64,000 nt of DNA, from NCBI RefSeq assembly GCF_040126055.1, contig NZ_CP143541.1:2356001-2420000 (forward strand), read 5' to 3'. Below are positions 50,842 to 60,519 of the stretch, piece by piece. The DNA is from Pseudalkalibacillus sp. SCS-8. GTDB lineage: Bacteria; Bacillota; Bacilli; Bacillales; Fictibacillaceae. Positions within the stretch are counted from its first letter, which is position 1. Each line of letters starts with the position of its first letter. The notes under the pieces are model-generated. The model worked only from the letters and a program-made list of their open reading frames with translations. It was not told the origin of the DNA and searched no databases. A program made the translations under genes and the position numbers.

Positions 50842-52668
50842 TTAGTCGTCAGAATCCATACGGAGTACAGACATGAATGCTTCTTGTGGTACTTCAACAT
50901 TTCCGACGGTCTTCATTCGTTTCTTACCTTCTTTTTGTTTTTCGAGGAGCTTACGCTTACGAGAGATGTCTCCTCCATAACATTTAGCAAGTACATTTTT
51001 ACGTAACGCCCGGATATTCGTTCTTGCTACGATTTTTTGGCCAATCGCAGCTTGGACCGGAATTTCGAATTGATGACGCGGTATCAATTCACGTAGCTTT
51101 TCAACGACTGCTTTTCCGCGGTCATATGCAAAATCACGGTGGACGATAACCGATAGTGCGTCGATCTTCTCACCATTCAAGAGGATATCCATCTTGACGA
51201 GCTTGGATGTACGGTATCCAATCAGCTCATAATCAAGAGATGCATAACCCTTCGTACTTGATTTCAATTGATCGAAGAAATCATAAACGATCTCAGATAA
51301 CGGAATTTCGTAAATGACATTGACTCGGATATCATCCAAGTATTCCATCGTAATGAAGTTCCCACGTTTCTTCTGACAGATCTCCATGACTGGACCTACG
51401 TAGTCGTTCGGCGTCATGATGGAAGCCTTCACGTATGGTTCTTCTACGTGATCGACCGTTTGCGGGTCTGGCATGTTGGACGGGTTATCGACGACAAGCT
51501 TTTCGCCATTCGTCAAATGGACATTGTAGATAACGCTTGGTGCTGTCGTGATCAAATCGATACCGAATTCACGCTCGATACGTTCCTGGATGATTTCCAT
51601 GTGCAAAAGACCAAGGAAGCCGCAACGGAATCCGAAGCCTAACGCCTGGGACGTTTCAGGCTCATATTGTAACGATGAATCATTCAGCTCAAGACGTTCC
51701 AACGCTTCACGCAAATCGTTATAGTTGTTTGAATCGACTGGATACAAACCACAGAAAACCATAGGGTTCATACGACGATAACCAGGAAGTGGTGTATCCG
51801 CTCCCCTTTTCGCATGAGTGATCGTATCACCAACGCGGGAATCACCTACGTTCTTGATGGAAGCCGTTAGGAAGCCTACGTCACCAACTGTCAGTTCATC
51901 TTTCATGACCGGCTTTGGTGTGAATACGCCAATCTCATTGACTTCGAATTCTTTTCCAGTCGCCATCATTTTGATCTTATCTCCGACTTTGACCGTACCT
52001 TCTTTAATCTGGATGTAAGCGACGACACCTCGATAGCTGTCGTAAAGGGAGTCGAAAATCAATGCTTTCAATGGAGCTTCAGGATCCCCTTGAGGAGCAG
52101 GTACTTTTTCAACGACCTGTTCAAGGATATCTTCAATTCCAATGCCGCTCTTGGCAGAAGCGAGGACGGCATCGGAAGCATCAAGACCGATTACATCTTC
52201 AATTTCTTTTCGTACCCGTTCCGGTTCGGCACTTGGCAGATCGATCTTATTAATGACTGGAATGATTTCAAGATCGTTTTCCAATGCAAGATAAACATTC
52301 GCAAGCGTTTGCGCCTCAATCCCTTGCGCTGCGTCTACAATCAATAAGGCACCCTCACAGGCAGCCAGACTTCGGGAAACTTCATAAGAGAAGTCGACGT
52401 GTCCCGGTGTATCAATCAAGTGGAAGATGTATTCTTCCCCATCTTTCGCTTTATACATCAATTGAACAGCATTCAGTTTTATCGTAATACCACGTTCACG
52501 CTCAAGGTCCATGGCATCCAGCATTTGCTCTTTCATTTCTCTTTTTGTAAGAGCACTCGTCATTTCCAAAATCCGGTCTGCTAAAGTCGATTTCCCATGG
52601 TCAATATGGGCGATGATCGAAAAGTTCCGGATTCTTTTTTGACGTTCCAACTTATCATTTTTGCTCAT
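50842..52668 (-). CDS. lepA: Elongation factor 4 (LepA)
   Basis: A 608-residue translational GTPase. The P-loop AHIDHGKST is at 20-28, and the C-terminal LepA domain ends with [17 protein letters not shown]. It back-translocates or helps initiate on stalled ribosomes. The frame is open to 52737, but AGGAGTGAAGAG before the ATG at 52668 and the family N-terminus place the start there. Confidence 0.97.
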   Translation of the reverse strand: MSKNDKLERQKRIRNFSIIAHIDHGKSTLADRILEMTSALTKREMKEQMLDAMDLERERGITIKLNAVQLMYKAKDGEEYIFHLIDTPGHVDFSYEVSRSLAACEGALLIVDAAQGIEAQTLANVYLALENDLEIIPVINKIDLPSAEPERVRKEIEDVIGLDASDAVLASAKSGIGIEDILEQVVEKVPAPQGDPEAPLKALIFDSLYDSYRGVVAYIQIKEGTVKVGDKIKMMATGKEFEVNEIGVFTPKPVMKDELTVGDVGFLTASIKNVGDSRVGDTITHAKRGADTPLPGYRRMNPMVFCGLYPVDSNNYNDLREALERLELNDSSLQYEPETSQALGFGFRCGFLGLLHMEIIQERIEREFGIDLITTAPSVIYNVHLTNGEKLVVDNPSNMPDPQTVDHVEEPYVKASIMTPNDYVGPVMEICQKKRGNFITMEYLDDIRVNVIYEIPLSEIVYDFFDQLKSSTKGYASLDYELIGYRTSKLVKMDILLNGEKIDALSVIVHRDFAYDRGKAVVEKLRELIPRHQFEIPVQAAIGQKIVARTNIRALRKNVLAKCYGGDISRKRKLLEKQKEGKKRMKTVGNVEVPQEAFMSVLRMDSDD

Positions 52669-52818
52669 TCTCTTCACTCCTAAAGGTCGTACAACTAAGC
52701 TAGCATTGATTATAGCAATAGCACACACTTTATTCAATTCTTTCTATAGTGGTTATGTGCTTGATTCTCGACTAGAGCGTGATACGGACCAATTTTTCAG
52801 GAAGCTGATTGCACATAG

Positions 52819-52858
52819 AAAAAAGAATTGATCCGACCTTGAATGATCGAACCAATTC
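52819..52858 (-). terminator. Intrinsic terminator of gpr-yqxA
   Basis: On the minus strand GAATTGGTTCGA pairs with TCGGATCAATTC and is followed by six Ts. It separates the spore-gene unit from lepA. Confidence 0.78.
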
Positions 52859-52869
52859 ATAACCGTGCA

Positions 52870-53223
52870 TTATGAGAATAAGAAGTAAAGGATTTCAGAC
52901 ACAATCGTTCCAACCATCGTCATGATGAAGGTGAGGACATCGCTGATCAATGATGAGATCATTGCACCTAGTTTGGAAAAGAGATTGAAGGCTTCGACTT
53001 CTTCAAGCTGTTGTTGTTTTTCTTTTATATCATGGCTTGTAATCTGCTTTCCGAATACTTCCGCTTCAACTGCCCCTTCATCATTGATCTTCCATTCCAG
53101 GGCGCGGCTGCTCTCCACACCCTTCATCTTATCCATCTGACTTCCGACTTGCTGCATCCCGATTACGATACCGACAAGGAGGACAGAAATCAGCACCATA
53201 CTCTTCAACAAGAACCGAATCAT
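52870..53223 (-). CDS. yqxA: YqxA family (DUF3679) protein
   Basis: A 117-residue protein with an N-terminal membrane helix (about 5-23), a polar middle and a C-terminal hydrophobic segment (about 87-117). It matches YqxA, which follows spoIIP in B. subtilis. Here it follows gpr directly, so the pair may be read from the sigma-G promoter of gpr. Function unknown. Confidence 0.85.
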   Translation of the reverse strand: MIRFLLKSMVLISVLLVGIVIGMQQVGSQMDKMKGVESSRALEWKINDEGAVEAEVFGKQITSHDIKEKQQQLEEVEAFNLFSKLGAMISSLISDVLTFIMTMVGTIVSEILYFLFS

Positions 53224-53304
53224 CTATATCCCTCCAACATCTTCATCCGTTTCGACCGTTTAGGTTTTGGTACAAGCCTATGACTGTGAAAACGACCTTA
53301 GAAC

Positions 53305-54408
53305 CTAATGTGTGTAAGAACCGCTGTTTTTTTGGTCAATTTGACCGTGCAAGGCAGCATTCAATCCCCCGGCAATGACATTCGCCATATCCTCGATGAA
53401 CACATCGACCTCTTTCGGCGTCACCATCAAGTTATGTCCGAGTGGTGCCAATACTTCTTTAATCAGCTGTCGTTTCTGTTGATCGCCCAACGTCCCGATC
53501 AACCCCAGATAGGCTTGTCTGTTCTCCTCATCCGGTAAATCTTCATCTGACAGTTCCCTTCGTTCTCCGAAAGTCATTCCTGCAGGAGTCAACGCTTTGG
53601 ATGGGTCATCCTTCTCACGCATCTCCCGACCGAAATGCTTCAAAATGTAATCGATCGTATCACTTGTAATGGTAACGGCATCCACGACAGTAGGAACACC
53701 GATTGCAATAACAGGAATTCCGAGCGTTTCTTTGCTCAATTCCTTCCGTTTGTTCCCGACACCAGATCCCGGATGGATCCCCGTATCGGATATTTGGATC
53801 GTCGTGTTCACACGTTGTACTGCTCTAGATGCTAATGAGTCCACCGCAATGACGAAATCGGGTTTGGACTTTTCAATGACCCCGACGATGATATCGCTCG
53901 TTTCTATTCCAGTCGTACCCATTACACCAGGTGAAATCGCACTCACAGGTCGGAATCCTTCTTCCACGTTCTCTGGTGCCACTTCAAAGAGATGTCTCGT
54001 AACCATGAGGTTTTCTGTCGTCAGTGGTCCTAATGCATCTGGTGTCACATTGATATTCCCTAGTCCGACGACCAGGCAAGTTGCGTCTTTTGGAATATTG
54101 AGTTCTACCAGAAAGTTGTGAACTTCATGAGAAAAGACATCCTGGACACGCTGCTGGAGAGCAGTATCCTGATTCCGGATCCCTTGCATTTCCATGGTCA
54201 GATAGACACCAGGCTTCTTTCCTGTCGCTTCTACTCCGGCTTCTTCAATTTCCACCCGGGTCAGTTTGATTCCATCCATTTCTCGTTCTTTGACAATGAC
54301 ACCATCAATCGTCTGTTTCGATTTTTCTTCTTGTTCTTTCGTAATGACTTCATTCGCTTCAATCGCTAAATCTGTTCTGACATTATACAGTTCCAGTTCC
54401 TTATCCAT
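53305..54408 (-). CDS. gpr: Germination protease Gpr
   Basis: A 367-residue aspartic endopeptidase that degrades small acid-soluble spore proteins during germination. The N-terminal stretch [13 protein letters not shown] resembles both SASP cleavage sites and the site where the zymogen cuts itself. The core NVTPDALGP and [16 protein letters not shown] match B. subtilis Gpr closely. GAGGTGAG precedes the ATG and a sigma-G promoter lies upstream, so it is made in the forespore. Confidence 0.97.
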   Translation of the reverse strand: MDKELELYNVRTDLAIEANEVITKEQEEKSKQTIDGVIVKEREMDGIKLTRVEIEEAGVEATGKKPGVYLTMEMQGIRNQDTALQQRVQDVFSHEVHNFLVELNIPKDATCLVVGLGNINVTPDALGPLTTENLMVTRHLFEVAPENVEEGFRPVSAISPGVMGTTGIETSDIIVGVIEKSKPDFVIAVDSLASRAVQRVNTTIQISDTGIHPGSGVGNKRKELSKETLGIPVIAIGVPTVVDAVTITSDTIDYILKHFGREMREKDDPSKALTPAGMTFGERRELSDEDLPDEENRQAYLGLIGTLGDQQKRQLIKEVLAPLGHNLMVTPKEVDVFIEDMANVIAGGLNAALHGQIDQKNSGSYTH

Positions 54409-54447
54409 AATCGGTTCTCACCTCGGGTTCTTTATCGCATTATGATT

Positions 54448-54477
54448 TAGGATGACCGCCTTTTTCGTATTTCATTC
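54448..54477 (-). promoter_or_regulatory. Sigma-G promoter of gpr
   Basis: On the minus strand GAATG (54473-54477), an 18-bp spacer and CATCCTA (54448-54454) match the sigma-G consensus GmATr-N18-CATnmTA at every defined position. gpr is forespore-expressed in B. subtilis. Confidence 0.8.
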
Positions 54478-54496
54478 TTGTTGCTATAAAATGCGT

Positions 54497-54642
54497 GTTT
54501 TGTTATTGATTGTAGCGCAAGGTGCGAGACTCCTGCGGGAAAAGCGAGCCAGGCAAGACCCCACAGTGAGCAACGCGATCGAGGAGGCTTGCGGATCGCC
54601 CGCGGAAAGCGAGCAACCTTAAGAGAAAATCAATAACAAAAC
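54497..54642. repeat. Interspersed palindromic repeat, copy 4
   Basis: Terminal inverted repeats GTTTTGTTATTGATT and AATCAATAACAAAAC bound a 146-bp element. The interior shares GCGGGAAAAGC and CCGCGGAAAGCG with copies 1-3. It lies between the divergent promoters of gpr and rpsT. Confidence 0.75.
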
Positions 54643-54666
54643 TTCACAATGCCTATTGAAAAGAGA

Positions 54667-54695
54667 TTGCAATTATACGTACCGTTTGATAGAAT
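54667..54695 (+). promoter_or_regulatory. Sigma-A promoter of rpsT
   Basis: TTGCAA (54667-54672) and TAGAAT (54690-54695) are 17 bp apart, 54 bp upstream of the start codon. Confidence 0.7.
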
Positions 54696-54748
54696 ACTTT
54701 GTGTTGTATTTATCGCAATTTCGGTTGCATTCAAGGAGGTGAACGGAA

Positions 54749-55015
54749 TTGGCAAACATTAAATCCGCTATTAAACGTGTAAAAACAAACGATAAGCGTC
54801 GTGCTGTAAATGCATCTTATAAATCAGCAATGCGTACTGCCGTCAAGAACTTCGAAACAAAAGTGGCAAACAACGATGTTGAAGGTGCTAAAGATGCTTT
54901 CTTGGTTGCAACCAAAAAGCTAGACAAGGCAGCAGGTAAAGGAATTCTTCACAAAAATGCTGTAGCGAGAAAGAAATCAAGTCTTGCAAAGCAGCTTAAC
55001 AACCTTAGCGCTTAA
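54749..55015 (+). CDS. rpsT: 30S ribosomal protein S20
   Basis: An 88-residue S20 of usual length, rich in Lys and Ala ([13 protein letters not shown] start). The start codon is TTG, eight bases after a perfect AAGGAGGT; no in-frame ATG lies closer. A rare start codon in rpsT is also known from E. coli, where it helps autoregulation. It is divergent from gpr and ends in a terminator before array C. Confidence 0.97.
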   Translation: MANIKSAIKRVKTNDKRRAVNASYKSAMRTAVKNFETKVANNDVEGAKDAFLVATKKLDKAAGKGILHKNAVARKKSSLAKQLNNLSA

Positions 55016-55032
55016 TGAATTGTATTGAAATA

Positions 55033-55060
55033 AACGACCTAATCTAAGGTCGTTTTTTAT
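55033..55060 (+). terminator. Intrinsic terminator of rpsT
   Basis: AACGACCT and AGGTCGTT form a perfect stem with a six-base loop, followed by TTTTATTTT. Confidence 0.88.
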
Positions 55061-55078
55061 TTTCTAGAGAAAGTTACA

Positions 55079-55278
55079 GGGCGTTTCCATGCGTCCCTGA
55101 AATTGAGAAAAACGCAAAATGGGGGACGCATGAACGTGTTATGCGTCCCCGAAATCGAGAAAAACGCAAAATGGGGGACGCATGAAGGCGTTATGCGTCC
55201 CCGAAATCAAGAAAAACGCAAAATGGAGGACGCATGAACGTGTGATGTATCCCCGAAATCGAGAAAAACGCAAAATGT
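55079..55278. repeat. 52-bp tandem array C between convergent rpsT and holA
   Basis: Four units begin at 55089, 55141, 55193 and 55245, each exactly 52 bp apart, at ATGCGTCCC (last copy ATGTATCCC). Each junction forms the inverted repeat GGGGACGCAT / ATGCGTCCCC; the spacer contains GAGAAAAACGCAAAATG. The array lies between the rpsT and holA terminators. Confidence 0.93.
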
Positions 55279-55330
55279 AGTGCCTAACGCTATGGCGCTA
55301 ACCATGAATGACTTCCCTTTTGAAAAAATG

Positions 55331-55372
55331 AAAAAAGAGCTTGAGATCACCTCATTGATCTCAAGCTCTTTT
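55331..55372 (-). terminator. Intrinsic terminator of holA
   Basis: AAAAGAGCTTGAGATCA and TGATCTCAAGCTCTTTT form a perfect 17-bp stem with a six-base loop, and A-runs read as T-runs on the minus strand. Confidence 0.92.
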
Positions 55373-55381
55373 AATGTGAAA

Positions 55382-56422
55382 TTAATTCGTTTGTTTCGCC
55401 TTGTGGATCCCTGTCATGAACAGCTCGAGGGAGAGTTGTTTATCCCGTTGGCCTGTCTTCATTTCGAAATCCGCATCTGCTGCACGAATTAACAGATCTT
55501 TCAGTTCTTCTTCTGAAAAAGCTCTGCTTTGTCTGCTGGCTATTTTTACGGCGTAAGGATGCAGAGATAGGATGGAAGCCATTTTTTTCTCAGTGAAACC
55601 TTGAGCTTTCAACTGTTTGACTTGGAGGATGATCCGGAACTGCCGGGCTAGCAGTGCCATAAGCTTGATCGACTCTTCATTCTGTTTCAAGAGGTCATAA
55701 CAAATGCGGAGCGCCGCATCAATACGTCGATTGGCAACATGTTCTACCATTGTAAATACATTGCTTTCCAGCGATCGGGAAATCAATTCATCAACGATTG
55801 ACGGTTCTATAACACCGCCCTCACCAACGTAAAGCGCCATTTTGTTCACTTCTCCAATAAGCAGTCCGAGGTTTTCACCTTGGAGTTCAATCAAACGTTC
55901 GACCGCTTCATCCGTCATTTTGACGTTTGCTTCTTTTGACGCATGATTAATCCATTCTTTTTGGAGCTGAACATTCATTTTTTCAGCTTGGATGACTTCT
56001 CCTTGCTTTTTAAGCGCCTTGACGATTTTTTTCCGTTCATCCAATTTTTCATAAGGAGCAATGAAGATAACAATCGCTTGTTCAGATGGATTCTGAAGGT
56101 ATTGCTCAAGTTTTTTCAGGTCGTGTTCAACCTTTTGCTTCACTTTTGCGCCTGTAAGGAAATATGGATTCTGAATGATCACCACTCGATGATCCCCCAT
56201 AAAAGGAAGTGTTTCAGCATCTTCAATGGCAGCTTCGATCGGCTGTTCCTCCATATCGTATGAAGACAAGTTGAAATCTGCCGACCCTTCGTCAAGAACA
56301 GCTTGTACAATCAGCTTCTGAGAGTACTCTAATATGTATTTTTCTTTTCCATATAATAAATAAAGCGAAGAATAAGCTTCATTCTTCAACTTCTTGGTCA
56401 ATTCATTAATCGACAAACTCAT
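55382..56422 (-). CDS. holA: DNA polymerase III delta subunit
   Basis: A 346-residue clamp-loader delta subunit (YqeN). It shares the family stretches LYGKEKYILE, DAETLPFMGDHRVVII and LLARQFRIILQVKQLK. It opens the beta sliding clamp. The start is uncertain: ATG 56422 lies too close to GAGGTG, and an in-frame TTG at 56416 has ideal spacing (eight bases); either gives a complete protein. An orphan terminator-like hairpin lies upstream. Confidence 0.93.
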   Translation of the reverse strand: MSLSINELTKKLKNEAYSSLYLLYGKEKYILEYSQKLIVQAVLDEGSADFNLSSYDMEEQPIEAAIEDAETLPFMGDHRVVIIQNPYFLTGAKVKQKVEHDLKKLEQYLQNPSEQAIVIFIAPYEKLDERKKIVKALKKQGEVIQAEKMNVQLQKEWINHASKEANVKMTDEAVERLIELQGENLGLLIGEVNKMALYVGEGGVIEPSIVDELISRSLESNVFTMVEHVANRRIDAALRICYDLLKQNEESIKLMALLARQFRIILQVKQLKAQGFTEKKMASILSLHPYAVKIASRQSRAFSEEELKDLLIRAADADFEMKTGQRDKQLSLELFMTGIHKAKQTN

Positions 56423-56473
56423 CACCTCACTAATATCCTAAGCATATATGATAAGTTTGCCAAGGTACAGGGT

Positions 56474-56600
56474 AAAAGGAGGCTCAACTATAAAAGTTAA
56501 CCCTCCATTTATATGAACGCTGACAGTGAAGACCCGGGAAACAACACTGTCAACGATAACACTCTTCCCCGTAAGCTTATTGTTATGTTATCCTATGCAA
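56474..56600 (-). ncRNA. Candidate small RNA or attenuator upstream of holA
   Basis: In the 337-bp gap between divergent holA and yqzM, the minus strand has a terminator-like hairpin (GGAGGGTTAACT pairing with AGTTGAGCCTCC, then TTTT at 56474-56477). It is preceded by a perfect 8-bp hairpin TGACAGTG/CACTGTCA (56521-56552). A TTGACA (56615-56620) with a weak -10 lies upstream. A terminator here ends no known gene, so it either ends a short RNA or attenuates holA. No ORF with an RBS fits. Confidence 0.3.
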
Positions 56601-56759
56601 TGTGAAACTATAGGTGTCAACTCTTAGCAATATGGGCTACTTTTTAGGTAATATGGAAAAGACAAGCAAGCATAAGTTTCACGTAATCGTAAAAAATACA
56701 AATATGGATTTTTTTCAGCGAATACCGTATACTTGAGTTGAAACAGGAGGGTTGCGGAA

Positions 56760-56894
56760 ATGAATGAATTTGAAAAGGATGTTCAGGCGAAGTCCAACGA
56801 TGCAATTGAATCCGGTCTTGGTTTCGTATTTTCGTTTTTGTTCTTTACAATCATTTTCTTTATCGGTGTGATCATTAAGGCAGTCGCTCTATAG
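56760..56894 (+). CDS. yqzM: YqzM family small membrane protein
   Basis: A 44-residue protein beginning MNEFEKDVQAKSNDAIESG and ending in one hydrophobic helix (about residues 20-42), matching YqzM, which sits between holA and comEC in B. subtilis. CAGGAGGG lies upstream of the ATG. It is convergent with comEC and shares its terminator. Function unknown. Confidence 0.88.
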   Translation: MNEFEKDVQAKSNDAIESGLGFVFSFLFFTIIFFIGVIIKAVAL

Positions 56895-56947
56895 GGCAAG
56901 ATTGTCTTACGTATGAATCAACCCATACGGGTACATATACGGAGTTG

Positions 56948-56979
56948 AAAAAGCGGAGGCCAATTGCCTCCGCTTTTTC
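56948..56979. terminator. Bidirectional terminator between yqzM and comEC
   Basis: AAAAAGCGGAGGC and GCCTCCGCTTTTT form a perfect 13-bp stem with a five-base loop; it can serve both genes. Confidence 0.93.
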
Positions 56980-56990
56980 ACGTTCCCCTC

Positions 56991-59285
56991 TCATTCACTT
57001 TGCATCGTTTTTTCTACATGTACCTTTTCAGGGTGGATGGTGATCTTAATTCCACCAGATTTCCCAGTTTGTAGCACCTTCACCCCTTTTTCTGCAAGTC
57101 TCGATAATACATCAGCGTCAGGATGACCGTAGCGATTTTTTTCACCAGCGGAGATGATGGCGACTTTCGGATCAACATAATCCAAAAATTCCTCCGTGGT
57201 GGATGTCTGACTGCCATGATGAGCAACCTTAAGAAACTCCGCCTTCAAAAAAGGATATTGTTCGATAAGATTGATTTCCCGCTCACTTTCAATGTCTCCT
57301 GTAAATAAAAATCTCTGTCCGTAAAAATTTGCATGAATGATCAAGGACCGATTGTTACGGTCGGGATATTCCTGATCCTTACCCAACAGACGGATGTGTC
57401 CTCCATTTACCGGCCATTCCAAGTCTTCTTTTATAGCTAACAAAGGAACTTGATGATGTTTCAATTTACGCATGGATGACGTTTCATCCCATACACCCGT
57501 AATAATCCGAAGGACTTCAACATTTTCAATCAGTCCGGCGGTTCCTCCGATATGGTCATAATCGGGATGGGTCAAGATCAAGGCATCTATTTTCCGGATG
57601 CCTCTCGCTTTTAAATAAGTGGCAACGATATCTTTACCTGTATCGAACGTGCTGCTCCGCTCCATCCAGTCTTCCTGCTGAAATTGAAGCCTTCCACCTG
57701 TATCAATGACATACACAGCCTGTCGGAACGGGGCTTCCAAAACAATGGCATCTCCTTGCCCGACATCAAGCACAGTCACATAAGCATTCCGATCAAGCTT
57801 AGGAAGAGTAAAGATGATCACAAATGTAAGGAAGCATATGAAGCTCCCTTGGATAAAAGATTTTGCTGTTCTTCGATTTTCCCAAATGAAGAGCCATACC
57901 AGGATGGATAAGGTAAGGAGAATCGCTACGATACTGGGGAGTTTTCCTGTTGTCACCGTCCCGAGGGGGAGTGCCTCAAACCAGTCCATCAAGCTATGGA
58001 TCACTCCGAAGATCTTCTCCACAACATAGCTTGAAATTCTCCAAACAGGAAAAGGAAAAAACGTATACAAGAGGTACGTTAAGAAGACGGCAGGCAGCAG
58101 GATGAGCGTCATGATCGGGATATAGATGATATTCAAAGGCAAAGTCCAAATCGAAACCTCAAAGAAATGCCAGAGCACGATCGGTAAGGAGACAAGGGTC
58201 GCGATGAATGAACTGCTTAACAACTGCTTGAACGGTGATAATCTTTTTAGAATGTATGTATTGGACAATAGGAGTGAAGCTGTAATCAAAAACGAAAGCT
58301 GAAATCCAATATGAAAGATGTAGGTGGGCTTGATCAGTAACATGACTAAAGCGACAAGTGACATCTGGTCAATCATTCTCATCTTCAACCGCAATAGCAA
58401 CCCAACACAAGCGGTTCCAGCCATCAATCCAGCTCGGATGACAGACGGTGCTCCTCCTGTAAGCAAGATCAGCAGTGGTATGGTACAAAGAATGGATATG
58501 ATGGCTGCTTCCTTTATAACGCCGCAACGAATGAACACAACATACATAAGTCCGAGCATTGTACCCACATGAAGGCCAGAGACAGCGAGGAGATGGATCA
58601 GGCCTAATTTCTGATATTGTTCAAGGAGCGATTCACTTAATCCAGATCGTTCACCAAACACTAATGTGTTCATAAGACCACTGAGTGTTTCCGGATAATC
58701 ACGCTGTATTGATTCGATCCTTTCCTTTCGATATTCATGAAGTCGGATGATGGGTCCATCAGTAGTATGGCAGTCCCGCATATCGATATGATCAAGTTTC
58801 AGCAGCCAATGGATGTTAAAGGTCCGTTTCAAATAGGATCGGTAATTGAATGCATAGGGATTTCGATTTACAGAGGGCTTTTGCAATCGTCCTGATAAAG
58901 AACAACGATCCCCATACGCAAGCATTTTCACCTTTTTCTGTTCTTCGATTGACGGGATTGTATATTGAACGAGGATCTGCTCGTTATGAGGAAGGGTGTA
59001 GCGAAAGGAGAGCTTATTGCCATCAATAAGGGGATTCGAAGATATTAGGCCGGTAAAATCGGTCCATTCACTGTTCAGCCTCGTTGCATGAAGGTCTTCA
59101 TACCACGTTGTATAAAAGGAAAAAACGATAAAAATTAGCAGAATTGGAATCGAGGAGAGAGTTAGGAAGGCGTGCTTACGGATTACGAGAAATAATAGGA
59201 GGAATAAGAAAAGCCACCAACGGTCATAGGTAGTCAGTATACCGAAGATGGCTGCCATTACAATCATATGTAGCTGCATTCTCAT
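56991..59285 (-). CDS. comEC: DNA uptake channel protein ComEC
   Basis: A 764-residue membrane protein of the competence machinery. An N-terminal OB-like region is flanked by membrane helices, the Competence domain follows (VFGERSGLSE, LLAVSGLHVG around 210-245), and a C-terminal metallo-beta-lactamase-like domain has HPDYDHIGG around residue 575. It moves single-stranded DNA across the membrane. Its ATG overlaps the comEB stop (ATGA), so they are coupled. Confidence 0.96.
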   Translation of the reverse strand: MRMQLHMIVMAAIFGILTTYDRWWLFLFLLLFLVIRKHAFLTLSSIPILLIFIVFSFYTTWYEDLHATRLNSEWTDFTGLISSNPLIDGNKLSFRYTLPHNEQILVQYTIPSIEEQKKVKMLAYGDRCSLSGRLQKPSVNRNPYAFNYRSYLKRTFNIHWLLKLDHIDMRDCHTTDGPIIRLHEYRKERIESIQRDYPETLSGLMNTLVFGERSGLSESLLEQYQKLGLIHLLAVSGLHVGTMLGLMYVVFIRCGVIKEAAIISILCTIPLLILLTGGAPSVIRAGLMAGTACVGLLLRLKMRMIDQMSLVALVMLLIKPTYIFHIGFQLSFLITASLLLSNTYILKRLSPFKQLLSSSFIATLVSLPIVLWHFFEVSIWTLPLNIIYIPIMTLILLPAVFLTYLLYTFFPFPVWRISSYVVEKIFGVIHSLMDWFEALPLGTVTTGKLPSIVAILLTLSILVWLFIWENRRTAKSFIQGSFICFLTFVIIFTLPKLDRNAYVTVLDVGQGDAIVLEAPFRQAVYVIDTGGRLQFQQEDWMERSSTFDTGKDIVATYLKARGIRKIDALILTHPDYDHIGGTAGLIENVEVLRIITGVWDETSSMRKLKHHQVPLLAIKEDLEWPVNGGHIRLLGKDQEYPDRNNRSLIIHANFYGQRFLFTGDIESEREINLIEQYPFLKAEFLKVAHHGSQTSTTEEFLDYVDPKVAIISAGEKNRYGHPDADVLSRLAEKGVKVLQTGKSGGIKITIHPEKVHVEKTMQSE

Positions 59286-59872
59286 GTAATCATGGTCGGT
59301 TTGTCGTTCTCATACAAAGCTTTGAACTTCTCCTTCAAGTGTTCAACGGTTTCCGTGTCAGCATCACTTTTCATCAATTCTGATAAAAGCTCTTCAGTGA
59401 ACGCCATCTTCCTGTGTGAGGATTGTGAGGTCAAATCATATTGCTTTTCAAGCGGAACAAGCTCTGTTTCTACACCTGATTGTTGGAAGAGTTCAATGGC
59501 ATAAGGGTGGTTCCGATAATCTTCTGCATAATACACCTTCTTGATTCCACTCTGAATAATGGCTTTGCAACACTGAAGACATGGAAAGTGTGTGACATAT
59601 ATTTCAGCACCTGAAGTCGGTACTCCGAACTTCGCACATTGAAGGAGTGCATTCATTTCTGCGTGGATCGTCCTCACACAATGTCCATCAATGACATAGC
59701 ATCCTTCATCTCGACAATGGACCCCGCCTGATATCGATCCATTATAGCCTCCTGCAATAATTCGTTTATCCCGTACAATTGTAGCTCCAACTGAGAGCCT
59801 TTCGCACGTGCTTCGTAACGCAAGTAAAGAACTTTGGGCCATGAAATATTGATTCCAGGATATACGACTCAA
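59282..59872 (-). CDS. comEB: dCMP deaminase ComEB
   Basis: A 196-residue deoxycytidylate deaminase-like protein. Zinc ligands are H70 (in HAEMN, with E72 as proton shuttle), C98 and C101 (PCLQC). ComEB lies in the comE operon but is not essential for transformation in B. subtilis. It supplies dUMP for dTMP synthesis. The C-terminal extension after about residue 150 is not part of the deaminase core. Confidence 0.94.
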   Translation of the reverse strand: MSRISWNQYFMAQSSLLALRSTCERLSVGATIVRDKRIIAGGYNGSISGGVHCRDEGCYVIDGHCVRTIHAEMNALLQCAKFGVPTSGAEIYVTHFPCLQCCKAIIQSGIKKVYYAEDYRNHPYAIELFQQSGVETELVPLEKQYDLTSQSSHRKMAFTEELLSELMKSDADTETVEHLKEKFKALYENDKPTMIT

Positions 59873-59934
59873 ACCTTATCATCCCCTTCCCATTGTTCCT
59901 TTAAGTTTATCGATACTTCAGAAACTTCGCAATG

Positions 59935-60519
59935 TCAATTGGACACCATTATCGATTCCTTGATTCTCTCCAACGTCTTTTCTCCGATCCCTGCGACCTT
60001 CGTCAAATCTTCCACCTTGGAAAACAGGCCATTTTCCTCCCTGTAATTCAATATAGCTGCCGCTTTCGATGGACCGATTCCAGGAATCGTCTCCAGCTCC
60101 TGTTGATCAGCTTTGTTGATATCTACTTTTCCAGAATCCTTTTTTTGAAGTTCGAATACAGGAGACTCCTCACCTTTTCTAGGTACAAATACAACCGCTT
60201 CATCTTGAAGGACTTCTGCCAAATTCACCCTGTCAGCATCCGCATCGTTCTGAAAACCACCTGCGAGCATGATCAGATCATTGATCCGTTGACCGGGCTT
60301 CATCTGATATACACCTGGTTTCACCACCGCACCTTTCAAATCAACAAGGATGACATTTTCCTCTTTTTGGTGAGCAGCAGGTGGTTCCTCTTCTTCTTCC
60401 ATGACGTTCATTTGGTTCATCATTTGGAAAGGGTCCTCCTGCTGCTCGCTTTCCTTCCATGTCTGCCACACAACTATGAGAATCAAAATGATGATAATCA
60501 GTGCCAGAACGGCTTCCAA
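59935..60519 (-). CDS. comEA: Competence DNA receptor ComEA
   Basis: A 194-residue protein with an N-terminal membrane helix (about 3-19), an acidic linker, a SLBB-type domain (about 62-118, VDLKGAVVKPGVYQM) and a C-terminal double helix-hairpin-helix (about 130-190, IPGIGPSKAAAIL) that binds incoming DNA. The TTG at 60519 is listed, but a CTG eight codons upstream (60543) has a better RBS (GGAGG, eight-base spacing) and adds basic residues KLKEFSR before the helix, which fits the topology. First gene of comEA-comEB-comEC. Confidence 0.92.
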   Translation of the reverse strand: MEAVLALIIIILILIVVWQTWKESEQQEDPFQMMNQMNVMEEEEEPPAAHQKEENVILVDLKGAVVKPGVYQMKPGQRINDLIMLAGGFQNDADADRVNLAEVLQDEAVVFVPRKGEESPVFELQKKDSGKVDINKADQQELETIPGIGPSKAAAILNYREENGLFSKVEDLTKVAGIGEKTLERIKESIMVSN

